Shown: piece by piece, positions 21,841 to 35,565 of the stretch
Numbering within the stretch: the first letter of the stretch is position 1
How the letters are laid out: each line of letters opens with the position of its first letter
Assembly (NCBI GenBank): GCA_013400115.1
Contig: VXBP01003486.1
Span: 310,001-374,000, forward strand
Source of the DNA: Rhinopomastus cyanomelas
Lineage: Eukaryota; Chordata; Aves; Bucerotiformes; Rhinopomastidae
DNA: 64,000 nucleotides
Direction of reading: 5' to 3'
Made by a program: the position numbers and the translations under genes
Notes under the pieces: model-generated
The model's input: the letters and a program-made list of their open reading frames with translations, nothing else
What the model was told of the DNA's origin: nothing
Database searches by the model: none

Positions 21841-24162
21841 ATTTCATCTGTTACCCCAGATTCTCTCTGTGGATCCTTATACCCTTTAAACACTTTGAAA
21901 TTGATTGTTGCTAGTGTGATTTGGTTAGTTTGCATATGAATGTGGATGATTCCCTTTCCTCGTTTTCCTTTGCATGAAAGTACGTATCAGCAATCACCCT
22001 TTAAAAATACTTGTGTTCATAACCGTTCACTTTTTGCTCTCAGAAGTGCAAAAACTTAACGACCCACATACTAGACCAATGGAAAAGAAGCAACCTTTCT
22101 TTTTTCTGTTTTGTTGTCAGAATTTAGGTAAAATTTTGAATGTTTAGGTAAATTTTAGATGCTTTAGCTATTTCCGTGAGATTGTACAACATAAAAGGGA
22201 AGCTGAACTGCAGCAGGGAGCACCTAGAAGAGTTCAAGGGAAAATAGAGTGGGAATATTAGTTTATAGTAATCTTTTGATTGGATTTTTCAGACAGAAAA
22301 GGGCAGGTTTGGCTTTCATGAGAACAACCCTATTGGAACCTCCAGTTCTTTCCATTTGAATAAACGAGGAAAAGACCGCAGCGTTAGATGCTCATAGTAT
22401 TTCTCACTTGTTTAATGAAGCTTTGCAAAGGAGCCAAGAATGTTTTCCACTGATGGCATGCAGTGGAATCCTAAACTTCTAATTAGTGCCTAGAGACCTG
22501 ACTAACTAGGTACTGATATTAATACCTACTATATATTGCTTTAATTAGCCAAGTCCATACACATAAACACCAACTTTCCAGTCCTGGAAAACTTCATTCC
22601 AGAATTTGACACTGGGATTCCTGCAGCTGCCAGGCAAGCCCCATGAATGGCAAACTGAGGCAAGAGAGTGAAGGGCATGAGAGTGGACAGTGCTTTGAAC
22701 AGAAAGGCAGCTTGCTAAACACTGTCCATGTGTTGTTGTAGGGTGGAATTGCTTTCCACTTTTGGAAGGAACAAGTTGTGACAAGAGAAGGGTTATGTTG
22801 TCAGTGTTGATACTGCCAGAGACGATGATGCACAGGATGCTTCAGAATAGAAAGTCACCACAGAGAAAAACCTCCAGCAGCTATTTGGACCAGCTTTCCT
22901 GCTCTAAAGACAACGTTACTTTTCTCACACACTGGTCTCCTTTGGCTTCCAGAGTGGCTTCCAGGGATTATAATAAACATTACTGTCTCTAAGCACTAGC
23001 ATGTTATGACTTCCAGACTGCAAGACACATTCTATCCCGGTTTCCTACAGCTTAAGATTTTTCTGACAATTCCCTGGGCAGCTCCACTTCCAATCTACCC
23101 CAAGGGAAACAACTGCAACTGCAGAGGGGTTGTTTAAGGTTTTGAAACTTACCCTTTGCCTGGTGCAAAAACCAGCAGAAGCCTTCCTTTTGCTTCTACA
23201 TATTTCAGACCTGGTTCTAAGTGCTATTCCTTACCTAGAAAGTTTGTACCCTTTTCCTTTTTAGATGTCTTGATTAAAATGAAAATCCAAATAGCAGTGA
23301 AATGACTTTTAGTGCTTCGCTTCCCGCCTTACTCCCCCTTCTGCCCAATACCTAAAGGTTAATGAAGGAAGCCCACACTGTTTAGATTTTGTACTGAGTA
23401 CAAAGAAATATGTGGTGCATAGCTGATAAGTGGCATGATCAATAATAGGGAAACATCTTCCAGCTGCTGTTATATACAGGAAAAATTATCAACAAAGTCC
23501 CTGGCATTGTCAACATTGGTTTGTAATATATTGATAAGTTACAGATTAGTCACTGCATTTTAAACAGTTGTAATGTTGACCACTAAACGGTGTCTATTTG
23601 ATTCATCAAACATCCTAAACCCCCATTTCTGAGCGTAAAGGCAGACCTTTCAGTTGTGCCTAATGAACTTCTCCACAGGATGAACTCAGTTCTGAGGGAC
23701 CCTTAAAAGCTTTCTAAGGGACCTTTTCAAACACTGAACCTAGTTCGAAGCCGTAAGTACAAATGAAATGTGTTAATGTTTCTGAAGACTGGGTGGCATT
23801 TGGCAATCAAGAATAAAATCCTTGAGCCGTAGCTCTGCTCATTCTAGTGTAACTCCTGTGGCACTATATTTTGATGAACTAACTAGTTAACTGATGTTCT
23901 TTTAACATTCAGTGCTGTGGGTGTTTAACAGAGCCTAAAACCATTTGCAACATGTAAATTTATTCTAAGTACTTTGAGGAAGAAGAATTATCTTAGAGGA
24001 TATCCTATAACTCTGAAATTTGTTATGGAACTACGCGGAATTTCTTCGACATTGCTACTTTAGCTGTGGTTTCTGTAGACAAAAGGCTAAGCCCAAGTTG
24101 TGCTCCATGTACACAATTGTACTATGTAAGGTTGAATTGCCCTGGAGGAGTCATGCCTTCTA
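21841..24162. other. Unique non-coding DNA
   Basis: No CR1 or other repeat recognised over 2.3 kb. The open frames at 22545-22784 (minus) and 22762-22992 (plus) have no splice or codon support. No gene is called. Confidence 0.55.
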
Positions 24163-24240
24163 GACACTGAGTAAACTCAGTGTCCCGTGAAAGTCAGCGG
24201 GCGTTTCCTTTGCGACTTGCAGTGAGTCAGGATTTTGTAC
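24163..24240. repeat. Hairpin plus possible ancient amniote repeat relic
   Basis: A perfect 9-bp inverted repeat, GACACTGAG-TAAA-CTCAGTGTC (24163-24184), is followed by 'gtgaaagtcagcgggcgttt' and 'gcagtgagtcaggatttt'. The second part resembles the old amniote interspersed sequence built around 'gaagtcaatgggagttttgc' and 'gacttcaatgggagcaggat', common in reptile genomes. The match is weak and by memory of the family's pattern. Confidence 0.35.
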
Positions 24241-27200
24241 TAACAAAAGTAAAAATGATTGCTGGGTGTCAGCTGATTTTCCAAAACCCATTTACATTTT
24301 CACTATACCAATTTTGTTTTAACTAATAATAAATTAAAAACTGCTTTTATAGAGAAACGAATGAAAGTCTGATTTTGAGAAGTATCTGACAGAAAGATAA
24401 GTTATATCTTTTAAAGTACTGTCTTTTCCCTAACAAAGGTTGTCAGCTCCCCAAAGACAAACTGCTGTCTGAGACCTTAATGAACTTTTCTGTCAACAAA
24501 ATAACTGTTGTTTTAAGAAGAAATGGGGGGGGGGAAGAGCCTAGATAATGAAAAAGAAAAATAAATTTGCTTTAGTATTTTTCAGATCAGCTTATTTTAG
24601 AGGAAACCACTATTTCTGCCAAGTATTTGTTTCTGCATTGCTTAGGTAAGGATTTCTGGGGATCTAAAAGTAGCAACAAGGGCAAATTTAAAAGCTCATT
24701 AAGGACTGATGCTTCTTCCATACAAAAAAAAGTAGGAAAAGTGTTAGGGTGAATAACACATCTAGGTAGAGTGGGATTTTAAACTAGCTCTGCATTTAAA
24801 AGCAGCAAGAATCTCTGGAATCTGGAGCATTTATAAGATCTATTTATTAGCTGCCACAAGCACAACACTTGTAAGAATGAATAAACCCATTTAAACATTT
24901 CCCAGGACTCCTGAGACCGAGGTGTGTGCTCTGCATGTGTATGTAAAGCATAAATACGACTGGGTGTAAGTGTGTGGGAGGGAAGAACAATTTTCCCTTC
25001 TTCCTCTCAAGAGAATGCCTGAAATTTAATTGAGGTAAAATAAATGTTCTTATCAGAAAGCACAGCGGACCTTCCCAGTTTTGTTTGTGGCGGAGTTCAG
25101 GAGCCCTCCCCACAGCTTATTCTACCGTCCCCCTCTTCAGATAGTAACCTGGACATCATGCCTTCCCAACATTAAATGAGCTGTGTGATGTTTTATTACA
25201 TTTCTCATGTGGCTAAGCTTAGTGTGGCTTTTAAGTGTTCCTTGCTATGCCGTGCTTACGCGAGTTATCTTCTGCTGTGGATTGTTGATGCTGCAGCAGC
25301 AGATAGAGTGATGTGTCTTGAATTCCAATGAGGAGAAGGCGTTGGTTTATTTGGGGGTTTTGAGTACAGAGTGAGTATTTTGCAAAGATTTGTCATTCAG
25401 ATTTTTCTCTGTTTCAGGTTTAAAGCACTAGAAATTAATTGTTTTTAGTGCTGTTGGGAAATAATTGTTTGTCTTTAGAAAGGAATTTAAACTTGTTATG
25501 TGTAAAGTATGTTGTTTATGAAAATCTGTTGTAACTAGTGACTTGTATTACATGCAGTGTAATAATCTAACTGAAAAAACAGAAACCCTGGGGCATGGAA
25601 AAGTGGGTTGCTATCAAGTGGACTTTTATGAAAGTGAACTGAGGCAACGGGTAAGAGGTTTGCCATTGAGAAGCTGAGTTGTAACTACGTTAGACTTTCT
25701 TTCATTGTACTAAATTATTTCTGATCTTGTCCTGACAATTAGGGGAAATTTATATGCAATGAGGTGGGCAATTGAAGAGTTGTGTACTTTTTCTCAATTT
25801 CCTTTAGAGGATTAAAACCTTTCAGTGTGTTCTATCCATCTGCTTATTTAGTGCCTGTATTATTGGAAGAAATCCTTTCCTCTTTCAGCAGTGATGCTTA
25901 GATCCCTAGTTCTTAAGGGTTGTGTATGAAACAGATTTTAAGGGATCCAGCCCTGATTAGAACAGTTAGCCTGTTAACGTCCTATGTATTTACAGTGGAT
26001 TATTTGAAGGGAAGCAGGGGTTAAGTCAGCAGGTCTTTCGGGCTTCCCCAGGGGTTAACCTGGCAGCCTGTTTGGCACACACAGGAGGGCTGACAGGTAG
26101 CAGGATTTGTCTAAGCAGTGTGCATGAGAGCCAACAAGGAAAACTGAATGCTCTGGATTAGTTTTGGATTATGTTGTCAGAGTGAAGCCTGACGGACAAA
26201 CTGCAGAGGAATAAAATGCAATCTGTTTGGGGAAAGAGACAGCGTGCATAGCTTTCATTTTTCAAGAAATGACAAGAAAAATCATTAATAATTTGTAAAT
26301 CCATGTCCATTAACTTTTCTCTTTGTTATCCCAAGGCAGTCTTTTTAACATGATTTTGCCACTGTTCTATATCTGTTTTTTCTTGTGACAGATGGCAAGA
26401 TTGCAATAGTACAGTACAAACCAAAGGGAAATATATCCTGGAATCATAACACCTGGAATTGCTTAATGCAAAACATGGGGGGTGGGGAGGGATGATGTTT
26501 TTTCTCTCTCTTTTTGTGGTGAAAGATGAAGTCAAATATAAATGACATACTTTTCCTCTTCTATATTTTCCTTTGTCTGATCATCATTTACTTACAAATA
26601 TTGGAAGCAATATTCCATTATTCTTTTCATTGAAGCAATTGCAGGACCAATACTAATAACACAGTTGAATCCTTGTTTTAATTCATCTGCTTAGTTCATT
26701 ACTTTATTGCTTAAGTACTTAATATCTTTCAAGATGGGAAAACATTTAAGAAAACCCCAAGCCACCACCAATTTACTTTTTTATTACCAGAATTTTACAC
26801 TGAAGCAGTGTTTGTCCTTGCAAAAATAATTTCGTTTGCTAACAATGAGTGATTTGGCTTTAGAAGAATAGTTCCTGCTCATGAGCTTCATTCAGATTTC
26901 CTTTTCAGGCAGGGGAAGAGTGGTTTCTGCAATTATTCTTTTATAATAAAGAACAGAACATGCTAAATGTAAGCTGGCAAATAAACTCTACTTAAGGACC
27001 AAATAAAGTCAGGGAAAGACTATAAGAAGTACTGTGGATCTGAATGTAGTCGGCTTTCTAATAGATTTGTTTAGTTTTTCCGCCCTGTCTTTGTTTTTAC
27101 TGAAATGCCACAAATATTTTAGGGTACCCTTAATACAAGAAAATGTAATTCATCAGTTACAGCTGTTTGGATGTTGTAGTTGCTGACATGTTAGCAGAGT

Positions 27201-30200
27201 AAAACAATTAATAAATGTATTAGAATTGTGATGTTCCAACAAAATAATTTGCAAAAAACCCCAAGTTTTACATGTTTAAAATTATTTTTCACATTTTTTC
27301 CTTCTGCTTATGAATTATCCAAATGCAGAATCAATGCCTTTGGGTTTGGAAGAGTTAGAGTAAATGTTGTCTGTGCAGCAATCTGTTTACATCAATATGC
27401 AGGTGTTGTGGTGATTCAGTACATCATATGTTAGGTGCTAACATTTTGATGTTGACATACCTCGTTTTATTATATTTCTCTAAAATGCATTAGACCCGAG
27501 AGCAGTCTCGCTGGCTATTTTGTTTGCTTAATAATTCTTGAAAAGTAGGGAAAAGTATGAGGAATTGCTGTAGCAATTTGCTTTTGGTAGTTAACACAAC
27601 TTTGGCTCAATGCAAGGTTGTCTTTTCCCTTGCTGCAGGGAGCCCACCTCAATGCAGGACACCAAGGCATCAGTATTGAGTTATAAAGCATCATTTTCAG
27701 GAGCAGCTATTACTGTTGTGCTTACAATGTGGAAAATCGGGGATGTTGTGCAAGTTAAATGCTAATTTCCAGTTGGCTGGCACAAGCCTTGCTTAATATA
27801 GGAAAAACAGAGGAATATTTTTGGCTTCATAATAAGGCCATTGTAGGCAATTTCTGGAGATTACCTCTTGGCTGAGTGAAGGGGAAAGAATCAACTTCTG
27901 TACAGCTGCTCCCATATCTCAATCTTACCTCCTCAACAGAAAAGGGCAAAGAGGATGATTTAACACAATATTACAGTTTTAATACTAGATACTGCATAAC
28001 TGTTTGTTTATATGTGCATCAGCTTGTTAATAAAATATTCCTGGGTCATTTATCTTCCATAAAGTCTCTTAGAAGTATTAGCTGGCTAGCTGGGAGTGTA
28101 AGCAAGCAAGTAGTACAATTGTCTCCTATAGAGTAAAGTGTTTATCCCCAAACTCATCCTGACTGAGTCCCTGCACCTCATATATGCTGTTGACTGACTC
28201 TCTAGATCTTTAGAACTGCTTCCTCAGTAGGAAAAGAATAAGTAATAAAAACCAGAGTAGAATGTAAAATTTATAAACATTAAATACTCTTTATAAACAT
28301 ACACACTCAATGTTTTCATTGTTTGTCTGATGCAGGGTGGCTGGGTTTGGTCCTGGAAGCACAGCCGCTGGTGAATTTTATTCTTGAATGGATAGAAGTC
28401 TTGTAAAAGCCACGTAATCTCTCTAAGCTCTTTCCTTTTGTAAATAGCAATAGTATTTCCTAGGAGATGTAGAGACTGAAAATTATGCTTTGTGATTTTT
28501 TATTTCTGGATAAAATTTTGATGATTTAATTGCACTTAGTTGGCAATGCTGGTAACTACTCAAGCTTTTCACAAGTAATCGCATTGCGCTTCCATCTCTA
28601 AAACTTCAGTCCAGATGAAAATTTGGATGGCATTAGAAATCTTTGTTCTAGTTATGGTTCTTCAATCCAGAAATCTTCTACAGATGTAATTCTCCACGCT
28701 TTTGAATGACGAGACAAAGAAATTGGGCAGCAATGCAGTGAACAGTAAAATCACCTGAAGGAGACTGCTAGAGTAGCAAATGATGTGTTTAAAAAGGTAA
28801 TAAATCTGTTTGCTACAGATTTATTTTGGTATTGTGGCCAGTCATCCAGAATAAGGAACATCTACTTTCTTGAACTTATTGCATCCTTTTCCACTAGGAT
28901 AACTATTGCAAGTCCAGAATTGAAAATACCCTACAACTCTTGGAGCCAAAGGCCAAATAAAACTGCAGAAATTCACAATGTAACTTAGGTGGGGAATTTA
29001 ATTAAGAGCTTCTCACACTAATACAGAACAGTATCTAATGGTGAATGAAAGTCCAGACTGCAGCATCAGTCTACAGAGAAAAGCTGTCAGTTCTGCCAGC
29101 AGAGCACTCTGCAGTATCTTTTAAATTAATCAGTCTCTTAAGCCCTCCCAGGAAAGTACTCTACCAAAGGAATAGCCAGCGGGAGCTGCATGTTGTTAGG
29201 GTTTGACCTTCCTGAAGACAGGTCTATTCAAGTCTTGCATGATTTTTCAGAACTGCTGGGAATCACATCACAGTTTGCTGTGGCTGCAAATCATTATTCC
29301 ATGGGAATAAAAACAAGAGAAATGCTGTTAATTCTGTTCCTCAGCTTGTAAGCCAGTCTACTTTGGGCCAAGTTGTCTGACCAAACCTGGATTAGTCATT
29401 GATTTCCTTGTCATGAATTTATAGGAAGTGACAGAGCACAATATAAAGCTTCAGAATGCTCTTCTTCATGACAGTAGTGACAGCAACTTTAGGAAAATTT
29501 TAATATCCTGTTCTCTTTTTCATACAGGAAAGGTTAGACAATTGCACATAGAAATAACTGAAGTCATAAATTATCAAGGGACATACAGCCTTAATGGAAA
29601 TAGATCCACAAAACTATTGCACATATCCTCCTGTTCTAGGGGAATACGGGTCTGAATGACTTATTCATGTGAAAGCATTGGTTAGGTATGAGCACTAAAA
29701 ATGCCTCCCAGGCTATGGAAGGAATATTCCTTCAGCACAGTTAACACTGCTTTAAGATGCTCTTTGTGGTGCAAAGAGCCCTAAGTTTTCCCTAACTTGA
29801 TTTTATATATATATATATATCACATTTTATTCTGTAGTACATCATTCTTGATTCTGTGAGCGTTTCAGTTACCTTGTTCCAAATCTCACCTACATGCACA
29901 TAGTACGTGGGATGACCCAATACGCTGGTATCTCCTGCTGTTTCAAGGGCTGATTTCTGGTTGCTGTTTTGTCCTGAATTATTTTTAGGAATATAGACTT
30001 TTCCCAGCCAGTTACCCCACTGCAGCAGGAGCTGATGCATTCCTAGGATGTTGGCAGGAGCACACAACAGAAGAGGCTGGGTTAGCAGACAAGGGTTGTG
30101 TGCTGTCCCGTGAAGAAGCACAGAGGAAAGTGTCCCCTCTCCTGCTATCTCTGTTAGGTTCCATGGCCTAACAGGAGAGATGAGTTTTCAGGATGCAACA

Positions 30201-31910
30201 CCTCAACTTTGTACTCTGTTTTTAAAATGTTTAATTTTTATTCTGATCACCTTAGGCAAAAAACAGAGACATTCAGTAGCACCTCAGAATATTGTCGTCT
30301 CAAAATCAGTGCTGAGAGCCAGAGCAGAGGTGGAGGAATATTTTGTGTCTATGTGATGGTGGCACAGGTCTGAGTCCCATACATGAGAACCACAGACATA
30401 ATGATGCTGTAAGCTGAGAAGAGACCAGCTCATCTTTGAGACCCCAGTGCTTTGCAAGGTGATAAGTGAGAGATAGTACAGTTTTATCTATGCAAAGTGC
30501 AGATATGAAACTGCTGAGAGACAAAAATAGCACGAGCTAAAAGAATCACTTGTTACAGAACTAGAAGAGTTTCTGTCTTGGGCCTTCCTTTCTCTTCTTT
30601 CCTTGGTTCTTTTCAAAGGAAAGGAACGATTACTAAAATACCTTTTACAAGCTCACAACTTTTTCTGATTCAACTCAGAACAAAAACTCCTTTGAAATAC
30701 AGACTTGGAGCATCACACCCAAACATGTTATAGGAAAGACATCTGCACTGCTCCCACACTGATACCACCAGGATCTGTTAGACTGCCGCTGGCAGTGCTT
30801 CTCTGGTTTTATATTTTCCTGCACAGGAATCTTGCACCTCCCAGATTTCTCAAAAACTTCTTCATTATCCTCTTAATGATAGCAAATCCATAAAGCATCT
30901 CCTTCCAACCTTCCTATTTCTACATCTAAACATAACCACGCAGTATATCTTTAGTTTGTAGAAGTTCTGAAGTTCTAAGAGTGAGCAGGTGATGCATCTG
31001 TGCTTCCTCCCTTTCCTTGTGATATTTCCTGCTCTGTGCAGGCCTGTGAGACTGAGCGAGAGACCAATGTTTCAGTCTTAGCTTTTTTTATATATAGCTG
31101 CCTTCCTGGAGTTGTGCATCACCCAAAGTCTATTTAAGCTGTGAAATCCAGTGCACAGGTTTGAGAGGGCTTGAGGGTTAATTCTGTCATTACTGTGTTG
31201 ACATGAGGCATGTTACAGCTTTCAGCTGAAAATGTTACTTGTAATCTTTTAATCCCAAATTAGGTCAACATTTTATCAAGTTAATCTAACATGAAGATTA
31301 ATTAGGCTAGTTAACATGCTCACGGAGGTTATTTGTTTTGAGTCTACATTTAATCAAGGAGTTAGTCCTTAATAAAATAGACAGCCTCCCCCCTGGCCTC
31401 TAACCCTAACTACAGCTCATTCCATCATTTTGATATCGTGCACCATTTAGGACATAACATTAGAAGAAGGCCAAACTGAATTTCTCATTCAATCCACCCA
31501 CAAACCCATTTGAAACAAAACAAGGCCCCTGCAGTATGTATTTAATTATTATATAATTTCCAATAATAATAACAATAATGGATTTTAAATATTTTTTTGT
31601 TAAGGAAAAAAACGCCATTGGTATTAAATTGCTCTGAAATTTACTTTTAAACGATTCTGTAACATCCTAAGAGAAGTAGTCACCTAAGAATTAGCAGTGT
31701 TTGAAATACAGGACATGCGGGATGTTTTCCAAAGGAAGACTAATTCCATGAAATACTTAAGGTTACAAAATGCAGCATAGCAGAAAAAACCTGTTGAGAG
31801 AAATGTGCCAGACAAAGTGGCTGTTTTATCAAGAGGCTTAATCAGGTTTGCAGTGAGTTTCTCTCAAAATCAGACTGTCTCATCAGATAACACTGTGCCT
31901 GGTAGAGCAT
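24241..31910. other. Long CR1-free non-coding stretch
   Basis: 7.7 kb with no recognised transposon. Simple sequence includes a 10-G run (24525-24534) and a (TA)8-9 tract (29804-29820). TAAT-rich blocks occur at 31236-31375 and 31535-31590. Open frames are all below 110 codons with no splice pairing. The low repeat density compared with 8-20 kb suggests constraint or chance; no gene is called. Confidence 0.5.
29804..29820. repeat. (TA)n microsatellite
   Basis: Pure alternating T/A for 17 bases. A simple repeat with no other feature. Confidence 0.9.
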
Positions 31911-32165
31911 TACAGAATCACAGAATTATTGAGGCTGGACAAGACCCCTGAGATCATCAAGCCCAGCCCAGGACCTAACATCAACCCATTGGCCAGACCA
32001 GGGCGCTAAGTGCCGCGTCCAGTCTGTCCTTAAACACCTCCAAGGATAGTGTCTCCACCAGTGTCCTGGACAGTCCATTCCAATGTCTGATCACCCTTCC
32101 TGTGAAGAAGGGCATCCTAACATCCAACCTAATCCTCCCCTGGTGCAGCTCTGGTTTGATCTACA
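31911..32165 (-). mobile_element. CR1 LINE copy
   Basis: On the plus strand: 'tacagaatcacagaattatt', 'gaggctggacaagacccctg', 'agatcatcaagcccagccca', 'accagggcgctaagtgccgc', 'tccagtctgtccttaaacac' and 'ccctggtgcagctctggttt'. This is a younger-looking CR1 subfamily than its neighbours, with intact CpGs in 'gtgccgcgtccag'. It is truncated after about 255 bases. Confidence 0.92.
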
Positions 32166-33316
32166 GCAACAGGCCCTGTTTTGCAGCAGGTTGTTGTCTC
32201 AGTCTCAGGTAAGTTTTAGTAACTAGCAGACAACTGGAAAGTATCGGGAGAGAGAACTGTTCACGTTGTAGAGTAATTACCATTGCGAACACTGTCCCCT
32301 AGCACAGAGGAAAGCTCTTTTCCATTCCAGTGGTGTATTGCTGCAGCCAACAAAAACTGTTCTTGATAGAAAAGAAAGAAAATAGAGGGGTTTTTTCCAT
32401 AAGGCAGGATGTCTTTTAATAGAAAATTCGGGTTCTATTAGGACCCTCGAAATTACCTGCTGCGATTGTACTTTTCTTTCTGTCACCTGCAAAACTTGTC
32501 GCTTTTATAGTGTTGTGAAGAGTAGTGATGGTATAAAGGGGAAAAACGACTTGGCTGCTCTCTTTCCCATTTTCATGCCCGATCCCTTCTAAAATAATAC
32601 TGTTCAGTATAGTAACTCTCAAATTAAATATCCAAAAGGAGGAGAGAGAAGGTAGTTTGCATAGAAGGAGATGGCATAAATCTGCTAACAGGGGTCATTA
32701 AACTGGACAAATGCCTTTCTCCCCTGAGTTTCACAGATAAGGAGAACCTATCTAGTAGTTAAAAATTCCAAGAGTCATTCTGGATAGCATTACTGACCCC
32801 CCTGGGTGTTGCTGCAGAGTTCATGCCCTGTTTCATCAAATACTCAGTGACATTCACCAGGGGCCATGCTAATTATAGGGATTTAGCAGACAATGTCTAA
32901 GAACATTTCATCACAAAAGAGCATGTCTTTGTCTGCAATAATTGCTTTGCTGATGTGCTAAGTTAGCAGAAAAACCGGAGGTAAAATGATTCTGCAGTTT
33001 GTTAGTGTATCTGTGTAGCCACATTAGTCAACGTATTGAAATGTTAAGATACCATCTCCCCTGCGTCTAGGACCAGCAGTACTGTGCTGGTTTGTAATTA
33101 CATGGAGGAGAAAGGCTCAAGGTAGCTTAAACAGTCATGGATTATACATTAGTTCAGTGTCTTCTAACACACTTGCTTTAATGAGCTACATGGTTGATTC
33201 GCTATAAAACATTTTGCTTGGGCAAGAGTTAGCTAACTTGTTTTCTTGAATTCAGGGAGGAGGAGAGGCTGTTTAATGCTAAAGGAGGCAAATCAGACTC
33301 TCATTTTGTTTCACAG

Positions 33317-33358
33317 CCAGTTGAATTGTGGTTTGGTTCCCAGACAGCAAAGCTTGAG
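33317..33358 (+). CDS. Possible 42-bp internal exon
   Basis: A strong acceptor 'ctcattttgtttcacag' precedes, and a strong donor TTGAG-GTAAGG follows, a 42-base segment that is open in phase 0 (PVELWFGSQTAKLE). The other frames are partly open as well, and short splice-bounded segments arise often by chance in 64 kb. No neighbouring exon with compatible phase was found. Reported as a candidate only. Confidence 0.18.
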
Positions 33359-35565
33359 GTAAGGAGTGAAGTCCTTTGCTCAAGGCTAAACACAAATACA
33401 GGCATAAGCAGGGCTGCAAGTTAGTGTTACCACAGTACAATCCATGGGCTTTCCTTGTGTAACGGATGAGAGCTGGCTACCTCAGAAAGCTGTAAAGCAG
33501 CCAGCTTCTGAATGGTGAGCTGCCTATTCCATACATCTCAAACAGCTGTGAAGAATAATACGTGTTATAACCCTGCAGGTAGACAGGGGCTTAGTCCCAG
33601 AGGTCACCCTGACATTGTTATTGAAAGCCTCTCTCAGAAGCAGGTACACAACTCATTTCTATTTAAAAAGAAATCAAGTACAACCCATCTGTTACTAGCA
33701 ATGTGTTGGCAGTGACTTTGGGATATCTTCAGTGCTTGGGTCCCCTCTGACCCAGTCACTGCATTACAGTCCATGCTCCTTATTTTTAAAGGGAATAATT
33801 CCAGCAGAAATTACGCACTGACCCGCTCACAGCAGCCTATAACATGGTGCTTCCAGTAGCACTGTATAATCAGTACCACTCTGATTCTAATACACCAAGT
33901 GGTGTGGACTGTACCAAGTGTGCACCTACACATGATGGCTAGATGTGCCAAAATGTATTTTCTCCATCAAGTTCATAAGGAGATTTATCAAATGCAGTTT
34001 CTTCACATAATTCAGAGCATTCTGTGGGTTATGCAAAGCCTGATCTAGTTTTATGTTTCCTGTGTTCTTAATGTAGTTTACACATTGTGGGATAACTTGA
34101 AATGAACAGTCAGCTTCTGTAATGCACGCACACTTCTACTTTAAATTAATTCATTGGTCCTTATTAATTAATTTACAGTAGTTATTATTCTTATAGTACG
34201 CATTGCCATATGGAGGTGACAGTTGCTAATAAGGTTGTGTTCAGTTGTGCAGGCACAGTGCAAACAGCATAAAATGATACCTGCCTTTTCATGGGAGCAA
34301 TCACGAATTGCCTACTGGGCTAATAAAAACGTTGACGTGGGCTTTGTGGACTTTTAAGTGGACTTAACACCTGTGAAAGCATTCAGGACTCAGCTACTGA
34401 AGCATCTTAGAAGAATATCATTACATGTTGGCAAAGATCTGCCACATCTGTTAATGATAGTAATGAGATAAACAGGCAGAAATGATAAAGCAGAAGAGTT
34501 TGAATTGACAAACAGCTGGTAGGATAGAAACAACGATGGCACACAGCAGAAAACTTACCTATCATTGGATTTCAGGAATATTTGATATTACTCGTAGATA
34601 CATCACGATCATCAAGAGCCTGTTGCTGTTTCCCCTCCTTCCCCATACCCCATCCCTCCCCTCACCTTTGCTTTTCCTGTTATTGTAACAGTCTATTTTC
34701 TAGACTGAAGTTCATCTCCTTTGCCTCTTTACTTTTCCTTTGAGTGGTTTGCCTCATACACCTTGTAGCATTTGTTTATAGAGCTACAGGGGCACAGGTA
34801 ACACTGCTCTCCAGAAGACAGCTCTGCACTGGGTATTTCAAAGTCATTCTTGCACTGCCTGCATCCTACTTTTAGCTACCCTGAAGGGCTTTAGTGAGAA
34901 CGATATTTATGTTCTCCTCATTTAAGTTATGTAACTGCATTGAGTTTTTATGTCTTTTACATTTTTAACTTCATAATCAAAAGATTGAAAATAAAAGATA
35001 CTTATTTCTATGACAGCTGAATTCCCCACAGTATTTACTTCTCTAAGAATTTAGCCTCCCTTTTAAAATCCTCTTGCAATATCCTATTTCTTTTCTTTTG
35101 AACTGTGGGGAAAAGGTTTCAAGAGCATTTCTAGTGAGCTCACTGAAAGTTATCAAATGAATGCATTGGCAGATATGTCCATGTTTAGTGGCTCCAGGAA
35201 GTGTTCCTGACAACTCTAATCATACGTTTCTGCCGATACACTCAAACCCAGACTACAGTGGGTCAGCTCACATAATCACACCAGGTTTCACTTTCCACAG
35301 TCTGTTGTTTCTTTCACATAAAAACTTCAAAACAATTAATCTAACCAGCTCACTTAGGGGTGTAAGAACTTTTAATGGGTTCATGTCAGTTTTTAAACTG
35401 TAAATGACAGGCATTGAAATCCAGTAAAAATGCTAAGAGCCTCATGGTGCTGAGAAGTCATTGCTTTAGTTAATACATCCGAGTATGGTTTGAAGGCAGA
35501 CAAATCTATGTTGTGTGTGTTTCTTCCTAAAATATTTCAGTATTGTCAGGCTTTGGTTAGTTCAT

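Noticed and set aside
24584..24645. Segment between 'tatttttcag' and CTTAG-GTAAGG (plus)
   Set aside because: Two frames are open, it is short and has no phase-compatible neighbours.
26476..26491. G-rich run (six, four and three Gs) as a G-quadruplex
   Set aside because: Only three separable tracts; the six-G run cannot supply two tracts with a loop.
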